This document shows positions 19,105 through 25,358 of a stretch of 31,618 bases of DNA, piece by piece. Origin of the DNA: an uncultured Collinsella sp. (GTDB lineage Bacteria; Actinomycetota; Coriobacteriia; Coriobacteriales; Coriobacteriaceae). The notes under the pieces were generated by a model that made no database searches, had not been told where the DNA came from, and saw only the letters and a program-made list of their open reading frames with translations. Position 1 is the stretch's first letter. Each line of letters starts with the position of its first letter. A program made the position numbers and the translations under genes. The stretch covers positions 1 to 31,618 of the forward strand of contig CAAEDE010000059.1 in NCBI GenBank assembly GCA_900754525.1, written 5' to 3'.

Positions 19105-19276
19105 CGGAAAGTGCGTCCCGTTTTGAGCTCGGATTCCGGGACGCAGTTTCCGGTTGAAGGGGCTAGCGGAAACCGTATCCCAGTTTGAGCGCGAAATCTG
19201 GGATACGGTTTCCGTTTGGGGCCTCTAGGGGAAAGCGCGTCCCGTTCTGGACGTAAATTCCGGGATGAGCTTTCCG
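19105..19276. repeat. Tandem array of three hairpins, 62-nt period
   Basis: Three palindromic units begin at 19105, 19167 and 19229, exactly 62 bases apart. Each has a 16-nt left arm, a 16-nt spacer, a 16-nt right arm and, between units, a 14-nt linker. Left arms are CGGAAAGTGCGTCCCG, CGGAAACCGTATCCCA and GGGAAAGCGCGTCCCG. Right arms are at 19137-19152, 19199-19214 and 19261-19276. Unit 2 pairs perfectly (16/16), unit 1 has one mismatch, and unit 3 has three mismatches and a G-T. Where arm bases differ between units, the partner usually changes with them (columns 7, 8, 10 and 16). The 62-base period is not a multiple of three, so it is not protein coding. It lies between two convergent genes, without T runs. 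Confidence 0.9.
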
Positions 19277-19293
19277 GTTGGCGGGCATATGCG

Positions 19294-19704
19294 CTAATCC
19301 TCAAGCTGTGCCCATTCGTGCGGATCGTAGACCTTTACGTGCTTGTTGGGCTTGCCGCTCCAGTACTCCTCGTCCATAAAGGGCAGATATGCCTGAACGC
19401 CGGGGCAGATAAAGGGAATCCGCTGCTGTTGCAGTCGCTCGCGCTGGCGCTGCTCCAGGTGCGCCTCGGATATGACGGTCGGCATACCGGACAGCTCGAC
19501 GAGGCTTGCCTGGATTCGCTTAAGGTCGGGGAGTCCCGCGTGCCATGACACCCGCATGATCAAAAAGGATGCACGGCGGTATTTTGCCTGCATCACCGTG
19601 ATGGCGGGGCGCAGTGTGGGATGGATTTTGTCCCGTTCGGGCCAAAGGTCAGCAGTGATCTCGAGGCCCAGGGTCTCCCATAGGTAATCAAGCTCTTCGT
19701 CCAT
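19294..19704 (-). CDS. Hypothetical protein, resembles the N-terminal part of longer regulators
   Basis: A 136-residue soluble protein on the minus strand. It has no TM segment. The middle and end (SLVELSGMPTVISEAHLEQRQRERLQQQ, residues about 67-94, then RIPFICPGVQAYLPFM) recall the N-terminal domain of longer MarR-like or HTH proteins of Gram-positive bacteria that read VPFIVPG-x-Q-x-YLPFLG. In those a DNA-binding domain follows. Here the protein stops 32 residues after PGVQAYLPF, without an HTH. It may be a stand-alone domain or a truncated regulator. ATG at 19704 has GAGG five bases upstream; a TTG seven codons earlier is less likely. The stop lies 17 bases from the last hairpin of the 62-nt array. 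Confidence 0.65.
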   Translation of the reverse strand: MDEELDYLWETLGLEITADLWPERDKIHPTLRPAITVMQAKYRRASFLIMRVSWHAGLPDLKRIQASLVELSGMPTVISEAHLEQRQRERLQQQRIPFICPGVQAYLPFMDEEYWSGKPNKHVKVYDPHEWAQLED

Positions 19705-19868
19705 GGTGCCTCGATATCCGTGCAATGATGACGGTTCGATTGTGCCATCAGCCGTGAGTGCTGCATTGTTGTAATCTACCAGCGGTAGATGTGGGATGTT
19801 TTACGGGCTTTGACGCCGTAGGTGTTGCTGGTGCTTCACAGGTCCTTCACGGGTTGGACTAAATTAGG

Positions 19869-19903
19869 CCAATTTGACTGAATTTCAAAAAAGTCAAAAT
19901 TGG
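19869..19903. other. Short AT-rich hairpin upstream of the tRNA genes
   Basis: CCAATTTGACT (19869-19879) pairs with AGTCAAAATTGG (19892-19903) with one bulged A. It ends four bases before the -35 of the tRNA promoter. The rest of the 275-base gap holds little else apart from CTACC-AGC-GGTAG at about 19777. Confidence 0.4.
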
Positions 19904-19906
19904 GGC

Positions 19907-19935
19907 TTGCGTCACGGCGGGACTTCCCGTATATT
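19907..19935 (+). promoter_or_regulatory. Promoter of the tRNA-Gln/tRNA-Glu pair
   Basis: TTGCGT (19907-19912), a 17-base spacer and TATATT (19930-19935) form a near-consensus promoter, 44 bases before tRNA-Gln. Confidence 0.65.
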
Positions 19936-19979
19936 TCTTTCTTGCGCAAAGGCACAGCCGAGCGCAGCGATGCAGTCAT

Positions 19980-20053
19980 TGGGATGTCGTCTAATGGCAG
20001 GACAGCGGATTCTGGTTCCGTCAATGGGGGTTCGACTCCCTCCATCCCAGCCA
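19980..20053 (+). tRNA. tRNA-Gln (anticodon CTG)
   Basis: A complete cloverleaf. The acceptor stem TGGGATG (19980-19986) pairs with CATCCCA (20043-20049), with discriminator G and an encoded CCA. The anticodon arm is GCGGA-TTCTGGT-TCCGT, giving anticodon CTG for the CAG codon. The T arm contains GGTTCGACTCC. The overall sequence follows bacterial tRNA-Gln. Confidence 0.95.
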
Positions 20054-20070
20054 TTGCATTTGCTACATAT

Positions 20071-20147
20071 GGCCCGTTCGTCTAGCGGTTTAGGACGCCG
20101 CCCTCTCAAGGCGGAGATCACCAGTTCGAATCTGGTACGGGCTACCA
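20071..20147 (+). tRNA. tRNA-Glu (anticodon CTC)
   Basis: The acceptor stem GGCCCGT (20071-20077) pairs with ACGGGCT (20037-like partner at 20137-20143) with a G-T first pair, discriminator A and encoded CCA. The anticodon arm CCGCC-CTCTCAA-GGCGG gives anticodon CTC for the GAG codon, which is heavily used in this window. The T arm contains AGTTCGAATCT. It lies 17 bases after tRNA-Gln and is co-transcribed with it. Confidence 0.95.
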
Positions 20148-20157
20148 AAATTGAACG

Positions 20158-20185
20158 CCCGGGCCTCGTAAGAGACCCGGGTTTT
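20158..20185 (+). terminator. Terminator of the tRNA operon
   Basis: CCCGGGCCTC (20158-20167) pairs with GAGACCCGGG (20172-20181) with one mismatch, a GTAA loop and TTTT. Confidence 0.85.
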
Positions 20186-20241
20186 GTGTATTGACCGTAT
20201 ATACGGCGCCTGCCGTGTTTCGCTCAGATCGAGGAGTAGCC

Positions 20242-21159
20242 ATGGATCTGCCCATCAGCTTGCAAGACATCACGTATGCCGAGAACTATCTGGCGCAGGG
20301 CGACTTGGCTACGGCGACGCCGCTGCTGGAGCGTCTGGTGGAGCTCGCCGAGGAGTATATTGATGCTGAGTGCAAGACGGAGGAGAAGCGTCAATACTTT
20401 AGCTTCGATAGCAAGTTTGAGCGCTTGGCCTATCGCCGCGTGGAGAAGGATCCGCGCGAGCTCGTGCAGGTCGAGGTGCCGTTTGACCGCCTGTACTCTG
20501 ACATGGCGTTTGCCTACATTCGCCAGCAGGATTATGTGAGCGCTCGTAATGCCCTGATGCAGGCTGTGCGTTGGGACCCCATGAACTGCAACTATCGCTT
20601 GGATTTGGCCGAGCTGTTCCGCGCACTCGAGGACAAGCAGGAATGGGCATCGCTCTCGTTCTCGGTGCTGGAGCGTGCAAGTGATGGCAAGTGCGCCGCC
20701 CGTGCTTACGCCAATCTAGGTCAGTACTTCTTGGAGCCCGAGACCGAGAACGTTTCGGCTGCCGTGGGCTGTGCGCGTCTGGCGCTGCGCCTGGCGCCCA
20801 ACGATGCGCATACGACGCGCCTGCTCAACAAGATCCATACCACCTATCCGGATGCCGCCGATGAGAGCGACGAGCACGTGATGGGTGAACTGGCCCTGCA
20901 AGGCGTTCCGACCTCGCCTTCGGCCGAGATTGCCATCTGCCTGATTATGTGCGCGACCGATGCCGCAAGCGACGGCGACAAGCAGGAGGCGACGCGCCTG
21001 ACGGTGCGTGCTCGCGACTTGGTGGGCGAGGAGGCCTGCGCGGCGATTATTAAACTGGTGCGCGAGAGCGATGCCGAGCTCAATGCCGAGCGCAAGGCAA
21101 AGCGCGAGGCTGCGGGCTCAAACGCCGATGGCGCCAAGGAGGCCGGCGATGCCCAGTAA
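20242..21159 (+). CDS. TPR-like helical repeat protein
   Basis: A 305-residue soluble, mostly helical protein. Repeats of the TPR type are visible: AENYLAQGDLATATPLLERLVELA (about residues 12-35), FDRLYSDMAFAYIRQQDYVSARNALMQAVRWDP (about 81-113), and further helices around ARAYANLGQYFLEPETENVSAAVGCARLALRLAPND. The last 25 residues are charged and Ala-rich. TPR repeats mediate protein contacts; no partner can be named. ATG at 20242 follows GAGGAG and begins MDLPISLQDI; a start 17 codons upstream would lie just after the tRNA terminator and lacks a ribosome site. The gene overlaps smpB by 11 bases, so the two are translationally linked. Confidence 0.82.
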   Translation: MDLPISLQDITYAENYLAQGDLATATPLLERLVELAEEYIDAECKTEEKRQYFSFDSKFERLAYRRVEKDPRELVQVEVPFDRLYSDMAFAYIRQQDYVSARNALMQAVRWDPMNCNYRLDLAELFRALEDKQEWASLSFSVLERASDGKCAARAYANLGQYFLEPETENVSAAVGCARLALRLAPNDAHTTRLLNKIHTTYPDAADESDEHVMGELALQGVPTSPSAEIAICLIMCATDAASDGDKQEATRLTVRARDLVGEEACAAIIKLVRESDAELNAERKAKREAAGSNADGAKEAGDAQ

Positions 21160-21619
21160 GCGCGAGCGCAAGCTCATTTCCAAGAATCGCTCGGCGCATC
21201 ACGAGTACTTTATCGATGAGACATTTGAGTGTGGCATTGAACTGAGCGGCACCGAGGTCAAGTCGATTCGCGAGCGCGCCTGCCAGATCACCGATACCTT
21301 CGCGCTGATCCGCGGCGGGGAGTGCTGGCTCGTCGGCCTGCATATCCACCCCTATAGCCATGGTGGCGTGTGGAATCGCGATCCCGACCGTCGGCGTCGT
21401 CTGCTGCTGCACCGCAAGGAGATCGACTTTCTTGACGGCAAACTTCGCAACCGTGGTTATGCGCTGGTTCCGTTGGAGCTCTACTTTAATACCGACGGCC
21501 GCGTAAAGCTGCTGCTGGGTCTGGGTCGCGGCAAGAAGCTCTACGACAAGCGCGAGGACATGGCCAAGCGTGATGTCCAACGCGAGATCGACCGCGCCCT
21601 CAAGGAACGCAACCGGTAG
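21149..21619 (+). CDS. smpB: SsrA-binding protein SmpB
   Basis: SmpB binds tmRNA and brings it to stalled ribosomes for trans-translation. The 156-residue protein begins MPSKRERKLISKNRSAHHEYFIDETFE and shows the hallmark GIELSGTEVKSIRERACQITDTFA (near residues 32-55; key residues E39, V40, K41, S42), HIHPYSHGG, and a basic C-terminus KKLYDKREDMAKRD. The ATG lies inside the end of the TPR gene, after AAGGAGG at 21135-21141. The much longer upstream reading frame is only the shadow of the TPR gene. No tmRNA gene (ssrA) is visible in the window. A long palindrome begins 13 bases after the stop. Confidence 0.96.
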   Translation: MPSKRERKLISKNRSAHHEYFIDETFECGIELSGTEVKSIRERACQITDTFALIRGGECWLVGLHIHPYSHGGVWNRDPDRRRRLLLHRKEIDFLDGKLRNRGYALVPLELYFNTDGRVKLLLGLGRGKKLYDKREDMAKRDVQREIDRALKERNR

Positions 21620-21631
21620 GCGCTCTATATA

Positions 21632-21698
21632 AGTTGCGGTGGAATACGGACTGTTTTGCCTGATTGAGGGACTATTCAGTCCCTATTTCACCGCAACT
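21632..21698. repeat. Palindrome with alternative inner hairpin after smpB
   Basis: Arms 21632-21652 and 21678-21698 are 21-bp inverted repeats with two mismatches (AGTTGCGGTG ... CACCGCAACT at the outer ends). Inside, GGGACT (21668-21673) and AGTCCC (21678-21683) form a perfect small hairpin that competes for the same bases of the right arm. No T run follows. Confidence 0.8.
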
Positions 21699-21743
21699 GC
21701 GGGCGTCTCATCTTTCTTACTGTTCTGACACATATGTCTCAAA

Positions 21744-21774
21744 GGCGGCGTCCGTTATGGGCGTCGCCTTTTTT
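21744..21774 (+). terminator. Terminator between smpB and the flavin reductase gene
   Basis: A 10-bp stem (21744-21753 with 21759-21768, two G-T pairs), a GTTAT loop and six Ts. It ends 52 bases before the next start codon. Confidence 0.85.
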
Positions 21775-21825
21775 GTGGGTACATACATCCATGAGGTTCC
21801 AACCCGAGCTAGGGGAGTGATCGTT

Positions 21826-22329
21826 ATGGACAAAACTGCGTTCTTTACCATGCCGAGTGGCCTGTACGTGGTGAGCGCCGCGGCGGACGGGCTGCGTGCC
21901 GGCTGCGTTATCAACACAGCGGTGCAGGTGACATCCATGCCGCCGCGTATTTCGGTTGCCGTGAACAAGGACAATGTCACCTCGGGCGTCATCGCATCGG
22001 CCAAAGCGTTCGCGCTGACCGTGATCGATCAGACCGCCGACATGCTCTACATCGGTAACTTTGGGTTCCGCACCAGCAGCGATTATGACAAGTTTGCCAA
22101 ATACGAGACCCGCGAGACGGCTCTGGGCATGCCCTATGTGCCCGAGCACGCGGCGGCCCTGTTTAGCTGCCGTTTGATCGACACAGTGGATGTGGGCACG
22201 CATCTGCTGTTTATTGGCGAGGTCGAGGATGCCGAGCGCCTGAGCGACGAGACGCCGCTGACGTACGACTACTATCACAAGGTGCTAAAGGGCAAGACGC
22301 CGCCCAAAGCCTCGTCGTATCAAGGCTAG
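21826..22329 (+). CDS. Flavin reductase-like, FMN-binding split-barrel protein
   Basis: A 167-residue protein of the flavin reductase-like family: FFTMPSGLYVVSAAADGLRAGCVINTAVQVTS, where the T-x-P-S-G-L-Y-V-V-S-A and N-T-x-x-Q-V-T-S blocks are typical, then PPRISVAVNKDN and TSGVIASAKAFALTVI. These proteins bind FMN and use NAD(P)H or accept electrons. In Moorella and related anaerobes a similar domain is fused to rubredoxin (high molecular weight rubredoxin) and feeds oxygen- and NO-reducing flavoproteins. A rubredoxin gene follows here, so a related electron-transfer role is likely but inferred. ATG at 21826 follows AGGGGAG by 8 bases; the 54-residue upstream extension runs through a terminator and is rejected. 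Confidence 0.87.
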   Translation: MDKTAFFTMPSGLYVVSAAADGLRAGCVINTAVQVTSMPPRISVAVNKDNVTSGVIASAKAFALTVIDQTADMLYIGNFGFRTSSDYDKFAKYETRETALGMPYVPEHAAALFSCRLIDTVDVGTHLLFIGEVEDAERLSDETPLTYDYYHKVLKGKTPPKASSYQG

Positions 22330-22346
22330 AAATGTTCTAAAAATAC

Positions 22347-22374
22347 TTGCATTATGTTATTGAGAATATATACT
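22347..22374 (+). promoter_or_regulatory. Promoter of the rubredoxin gene
   Basis: TTGCAT (22347-22352) and TATACT (22369-22374) at 16-base spacing, in a strikingly AT-rich stretch, 44 bases before the start codon. It shows that rubredoxin can be transcribed separately from the flavin reductase gene. Confidence 0.6.
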
Positions 22375-22417
22375 AATAAGTAAGTACACCAGCAGTCACG
22401 TTCGAGAGGAGAACATC

Positions 22418-22561
22418 ATGGCTGAGGAGAAGAAGACGTATAAGTTTGTGTGCACCGTTTGCGGTTACGAAGTTGAGGTCGATACGCCCGAGCTGCCCGA
22501 GGACTACGTGTGCCCGGTGTGCGGCGTCGGTCCCGATCAGTTTGAGCTCGTCGAGGAGTAG
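22418..22561 (+). CDS. Rubredoxin
   Basis: A 47-residue iron protein that carries single electrons. The four iron ligands are in VCTVCGYEVE (Cys12, Cys15) and VCPVCGVGPDQFE (Cys32, Cys35), with PEDYVCPVCG as family signature. It is slightly short for rubredoxin (usually 50-55), and its second-site Tyr after CGY is replaced by Glu-Val. ATG at 22418 follows AGAGGAGAA. It has its own promoter and a terminator. Likely partners are the flavin reductase just upstream or oxygen-stress enzymes elsewhere. Confidence 0.93.
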   Translation: MAEEKKTYKFVCTVCGYEVEVDTPELPEDYVCPVCGVGPDQFELVEE

Positions 22562-22603
22562 CTCGCAGACATACGGCTTGCAGCAACATATAGCTCTGTC
22601 CAA

Positions 22604-22638
22604 GGGCCCCGGTCGGATATTCCGGCCGGGACCCTTTT
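22604..22638 (+). terminator. Terminator after rubredoxin
   Basis: A 13-bp stem with one mismatch and one G-T (22604-22616 with 22622-22634), a five-base loop and TTTT. Confidence 0.85.
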
Positions 22639-22669
22639 GATTTATCTGACGGTTTAAAACGGCCTCACG

Positions 22670-22687
22670 TGTTACAGATTGAGACGT
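22670..22687. repeat. Lone half-copy of the 80-nt array arm
   Basis: TGTTACAGATTGAGACGT matches the right arms of the hairpins at 24958-25176 (16 of 17 positions against the most similar variant). No matching left arm lies at the expected distance upstream. It sits in the gap between rubredoxin and the end of mntH. Confidence 0.7.
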
Positions 22688-22714
22688 TATATCTGGACAG
22701 TCACGTCATTCCAA

Positions 22715-23971
22715 TTACATCCCCGTTAGCAGCACGATGTCGAGAATCGTCACGATGACGCCGATCCCTACGAGCAACGCGTTGAGCGGGCGCGAGTTGG
22801 CGTATTTACCCATGACGCGGCGTGAGCTGGTGAGCCGTATGAGCACAAAGACCGTAATCGGCAGCTGAAGCGACAGCAGTGCCTGACTCCAAATGAGACC
22901 CTCAAAAGGATTCGGGACGACCAGGCACGCCGCCACTGCGCCGACGAAACAGGTCGCCACCCCGATCGAGGAATGTCGGTCGTGGATGTCGTATTCCTCA
23001 TCGAACATGCCCGCGGTGATGGTGCCCGCCGCCATGCCCGCCGTCACACTACTCGATAGGCCCGCAAACAGCAGTGCCACCGCAAAGATAGTCGAGCTCG
23101 CCGGGCCCAAGATGGGGGAGAGCGTGGCCGCTGCGACGGCGAGGTCGTCTACGACAATGCCGTGCGCAAAGAAGGTCGTTGCGGCCAGGATGACCATGGC
23201 CGAGTTGATTGCCCAGCCCACGCCCATCGAAAAGAGCGTGTCGAAGAGCTCATAGCGCAGACGCTCTTCGATAACCTGCTCGCCTTGGCCTTCGAAGTGC
23301 ATGGATTGGATGACCTCGGAGTGCAGGAAGAGGTTGTGGGGCATAACGACCGCACCCAGGACGCTCACGATAATCGCGGCCGAGCCGGTGGGCATACTGG
23401 GTGTGATCCAGCTTATGGCGGCCTGTGGCCAGTCGACCTTGACCAGCACGAGCTCGGCCAAAAACGATAGGCCCACTATGCCAACGAAGGCGATAATCCA
23501 GCGCTCGGCACGCTTGTAGGAGCTCGTCATGAGCATGGCAATCGATGCCGCCGCCACGATGACGCAGCCCGCGCGCACGGGCAGGCCAAAGAGCATTTGA
23601 AGCGCGATCGCACCGCCCAGGACTTCGGCCATGGCGGTGGCGACCGTGGCTAGATACGCGCTGCCGAGTATCGCACGCCCGACGAGGCGGGGCAGGTGGC
23701 GCGTCGTGGCCTCGGCGAGACACATGCCCGTGGCGATGCCCAAGTGCGCCGCGTTGTGCTGCAGCACGATGAGCATGATCGTGGACAGCGTGACGATCCA
23801 CAGCAGTGCGTAGCCAAACTGCGAGCCGGCGGCCATATTGGAGGCCCAATTGCCCGGGTCGATAAAGCCGACGGTCACGAGCAGTCCGGGGCCGATATGC
23901 CGTGCGATGTCGAGTCCTCCGTGGCCACCGGTGCGCCGGGAGCCAAAGTGTTGTTTGAGATGGTTGAGCAT
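22715..23971 (-). CDS. mntH: Nramp family divalent metal (Mn2+/Fe2+) transporter
   Basis: A 418-residue membrane protein with about eleven TM segments. It takes up Mn2+ or Fe2+ with protons. The metal-binding motifs are DPGN in TM1 (VGFIDPGNWASN) and MPHN in TM6 (GAVVMPHNLFLHS), both intact. ATG at 23971 has CAGGAG upstream at 6 bases and begins MLNHLKQHFGS; a start 12 codons earlier lacks a ribosome site. It lies 75 bases downstream of gpmA on the same strand, with no clear terminator between, so co-transcription is possible. Whether it prefers Mn or Fe cannot be told from sequence alone. Confidence 0.92.
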   Translation of the reverse strand: MLNHLKQHFGSRRTGGHGGLDIARHIGPGLLVTVGFIDPGNWASNMAAGSQFGYALLWIVTLSTIMLIVLQHNAAHLGIATGMCLAEATTRHLPRLVGRAILGSAYLATVATAMAEVLGGAIALQMLFGLPVRAGCVIVAAASIAMLMTSSYKRAERWIIAFVGIVGLSFLAELVLVKVDWPQAAISWITPSMPTGSAAIIVSVLGAVVMPHNLFLHSEVIQSMHFEGQGEQVIEERLRYELFDTLFSMGVGWAINSAMVILAATTFFAHGIVVDDLAVAAATLSPILGPASSTIFAVALLFAGLSSSVTAGMAAGTITAGMFDEEYDIHDRHSSIGVATCFVGAVAACLVVPNPFEGLIWSQALLSLQLPITVFVLIRLTSSRRVMGKYANSRPLNALLVGIGVIVTILDIVLLTGM

Positions 23972-24046
23972 GGTGCGCTCCTGCGTATGGGCGGCGTGAC
24001 GTCGCATCTGGGTCGTGCGGCGCCACGCGTCGGATTTAGGTTGGGG

Positions 24047-24820
24047 CTACTTGTGCGCCTTGCCCTGATTGGCCACGGCGTCGATCTTGGCGGCGATGGT
24101 TGCCGGGTCGCCGATGTAGCGCTTATCGAGGACGTTGAACTCGGCATCGAAGGTGTAGACGAGCGGCACGCCGGTGGGGATGTTGACCTTGACGATCTCC
24201 TCGGGCGTGAGGTGCTCAAACTTCATGACGAGAGAGCGCAGGGAGTTGCCGTGCGCGGCGATGAGCACGCGCTTGCCGGCGAGCATCTGGGGGCGAATCT
24301 CGTCCTCAAAATAAGGCCAGGCGCGGGCAATCGTGTCCTTGAGGCACTCGGTGTAGGGTAGCTGGTCGGGCGCGATGTCGCGGTATTGCTCCTGCGTGTG
24401 GGGGTCGCGACTATCGCCCGGCTCGAGCGCCGGCGGGCAGACATCGAAGGAACGGCGCCAGATGAGCACCTGCTCGTCGCCGTGCTCCGCCGCGGCATCG
24501 GCCTTGTTGAGACCCTGCAGCGCTCCGTAGTGGCGCTCGTTGAGCTTCCAAGACTTGATGACGGGCAGCCACTCGCGATCCATCTGGGCGAGCACGATGT
24601 TGAGGGTATGGATTGCCCGCTTGAGGCGCGAGGTGTAGCAGACGCCAAAGTCGAAACCCGCTTCTTTGAGGGCTCGACCGCCTGCGGCGGCTTCTTCGCG
24701 GCCCGTGTCGGTGAGCTCAACATCGGTCCAGCCGGTGAACAGGTTGAGTTTGTTCCACTCGGATTCTCCGTGACGGATAAGGACAAGTTGCATCGTCTGT
24801 TGGTCTTTCTGGCGTGCCAT
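24047..24820 (-). CDS. gpmA: 2,3-bisphosphoglycerate-dependent phosphoglycerate mutase
   Basis: The enzyme interconverts 3- and 2-phosphoglycerate in glycolysis through a phosphohistidine. Phospho-acceptor His17 is in LVLIRHGESEWN. Further motifs are FTGWTDVELTDTG, YTSRLKRAIHT, LNERHYGALQGLNK (with the catalytic Glu) and the second His in LIAAHGNSLR. Length is 257, close to the usual 230-250. The start ATG at 24820 has AAGGAGG six bases upstream, which supports nine residues (MARQKDQQT) before the usual family start MQLVLIRHG. Confidence 0.95.
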   Translation of the reverse strand: MARQKDQQTMQLVLIRHGESEWNKLNLFTGWTDVELTDTGREEAAAGGRALKEAGFDFGVCYTSRLKRAIHTLNIVLAQMDREWLPVIKSWKLNERHYGALQGLNKADAAAEHGDEQVLIWRRSFDVCPPALEPGDSRDPHTQEQYRDIAPDQLPYTECLKDTIARAWPYFEDEIRPQMLAGKRVLIAAHGNSLRSLVMKFEHLTPEEIVKVNIPTGVPLVYTFDAEFNVLDKRYIGDPATIAAKIDAVANQGKAHK

Positions 24821-24886
24821 GGGGGCCTCCTTGATCTGGCACGGCGCGCGTGCCGTTTGCTTGACGCCGCAAAGGATACCCGTTTT

Positions 24887-24914
24887 ATGCTAAAAAGTTA
24901 ACCAAGACTAACAA
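24887..24914 (-). promoter_or_regulatory. Candidate promoter of gpmA
   Basis: On the minus strand, TTGTTA (24914-24909) and TAGCAT (24892-24887) stand 16 bases apart in an AT-rich stretch, about 67 bases before the start codon. Confidence 0.4.
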
Positions 24915-24957
24915 AATTGTTGTATTTGAATAGGATGGTGAAAGGGGATTGCCGAAA

Positions 24958-25176
24958 TGTCTTGATCTGTAACAACTGAGGATGGAAATTGGGTCTAGGT
25001 GTTACAGATCAAGACAGGAAGAAATGGTCCTATGGAAAATCTCGATCTGTAACAGCTGACCGCCAAAACTGACCCTTCGTGTTACAGGTCGAGACATTCG
25101 GAACCGTCTCTCGAAAACATCTCAATCTGTAACAGTTATTCGTCGAAATTTGGTCTTCCTGTTACAGATTGAGATG
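24958..25176. repeat. Tandem array of three hairpins, 80-nt period
   Basis: Three palindromic units start at 24958, 25038 and 25118, exactly 80 bases apart. Each has a 17-nt left arm, a 25-nt spacer, a 17-nt right arm and a 21-nt linker to the next. Left arms are TGTCTTGATCTGTAACA, AATCTCGATCTGTAACA and CATCTCAATCTGTAACA. Right arms are at 25000-25016, 25080-25096 and 25160-25176. Units 1 and 3 pair perfectly (unit 3 extends to 20 bp, 25115-25134 with 25160-25179). Unit 2 has one T-G pair and two end mismatches. Paired changes keep the stem at columns 1, 2, 6 and 7. The 25-nt spacers differ but share an AAA near the centre. It lies between the divergent gpmA and gltB genes. The remaining 180 bases before gltB show a small GTTTCGAAAC palindrome (25270-25279) and no convincing promoter. 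Confidence 0.93.
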
Positions 25177-25358
25177 TTTGAAGTGGTGAGCTAACAGGCC
25201 GAACCTGGGGCCCTTGTTGTCGCCCTTGAGGTCGGCGGCGCCCACTCGTAGGGCGTGCGTTACGCAATTGTTTCGAAACGGGTGGGAAACACAACGGGCC
25301 GGCGATGCTCCTAGTATGCCTATTCAACTGACTGTCTAATATCTAGGGGAGGATCGCG

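Noticed and set aside
21664..21825. 54-residue N-terminal extension of the flavin reductase
   Set aside because: It would translate through a palindrome and a terminator; ATG at 21826 has a good ribosome site and the family N-terminus.
23972..24880. Metal or other riboswitch upstream of mntH or gpmA
   Set aside because: The mntH leader is only 75 bases and shows no terminator or known conserved core; the gpmA leader is short.
24958..25176. CRISPR array
   Set aside because: The repeated parts are palindromic arms in opposite orientation, not direct repeats with unique spacers of equal role; there are only three units and no cas genes. The same reasoning excludes 19105-19276.
25312..25342. 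TAGTAT and TAATAT boxes as the gltB promoter
   Set aside because: No matching -35 at the right distance; TAATAT would put the transcription start inside the ribosome site.
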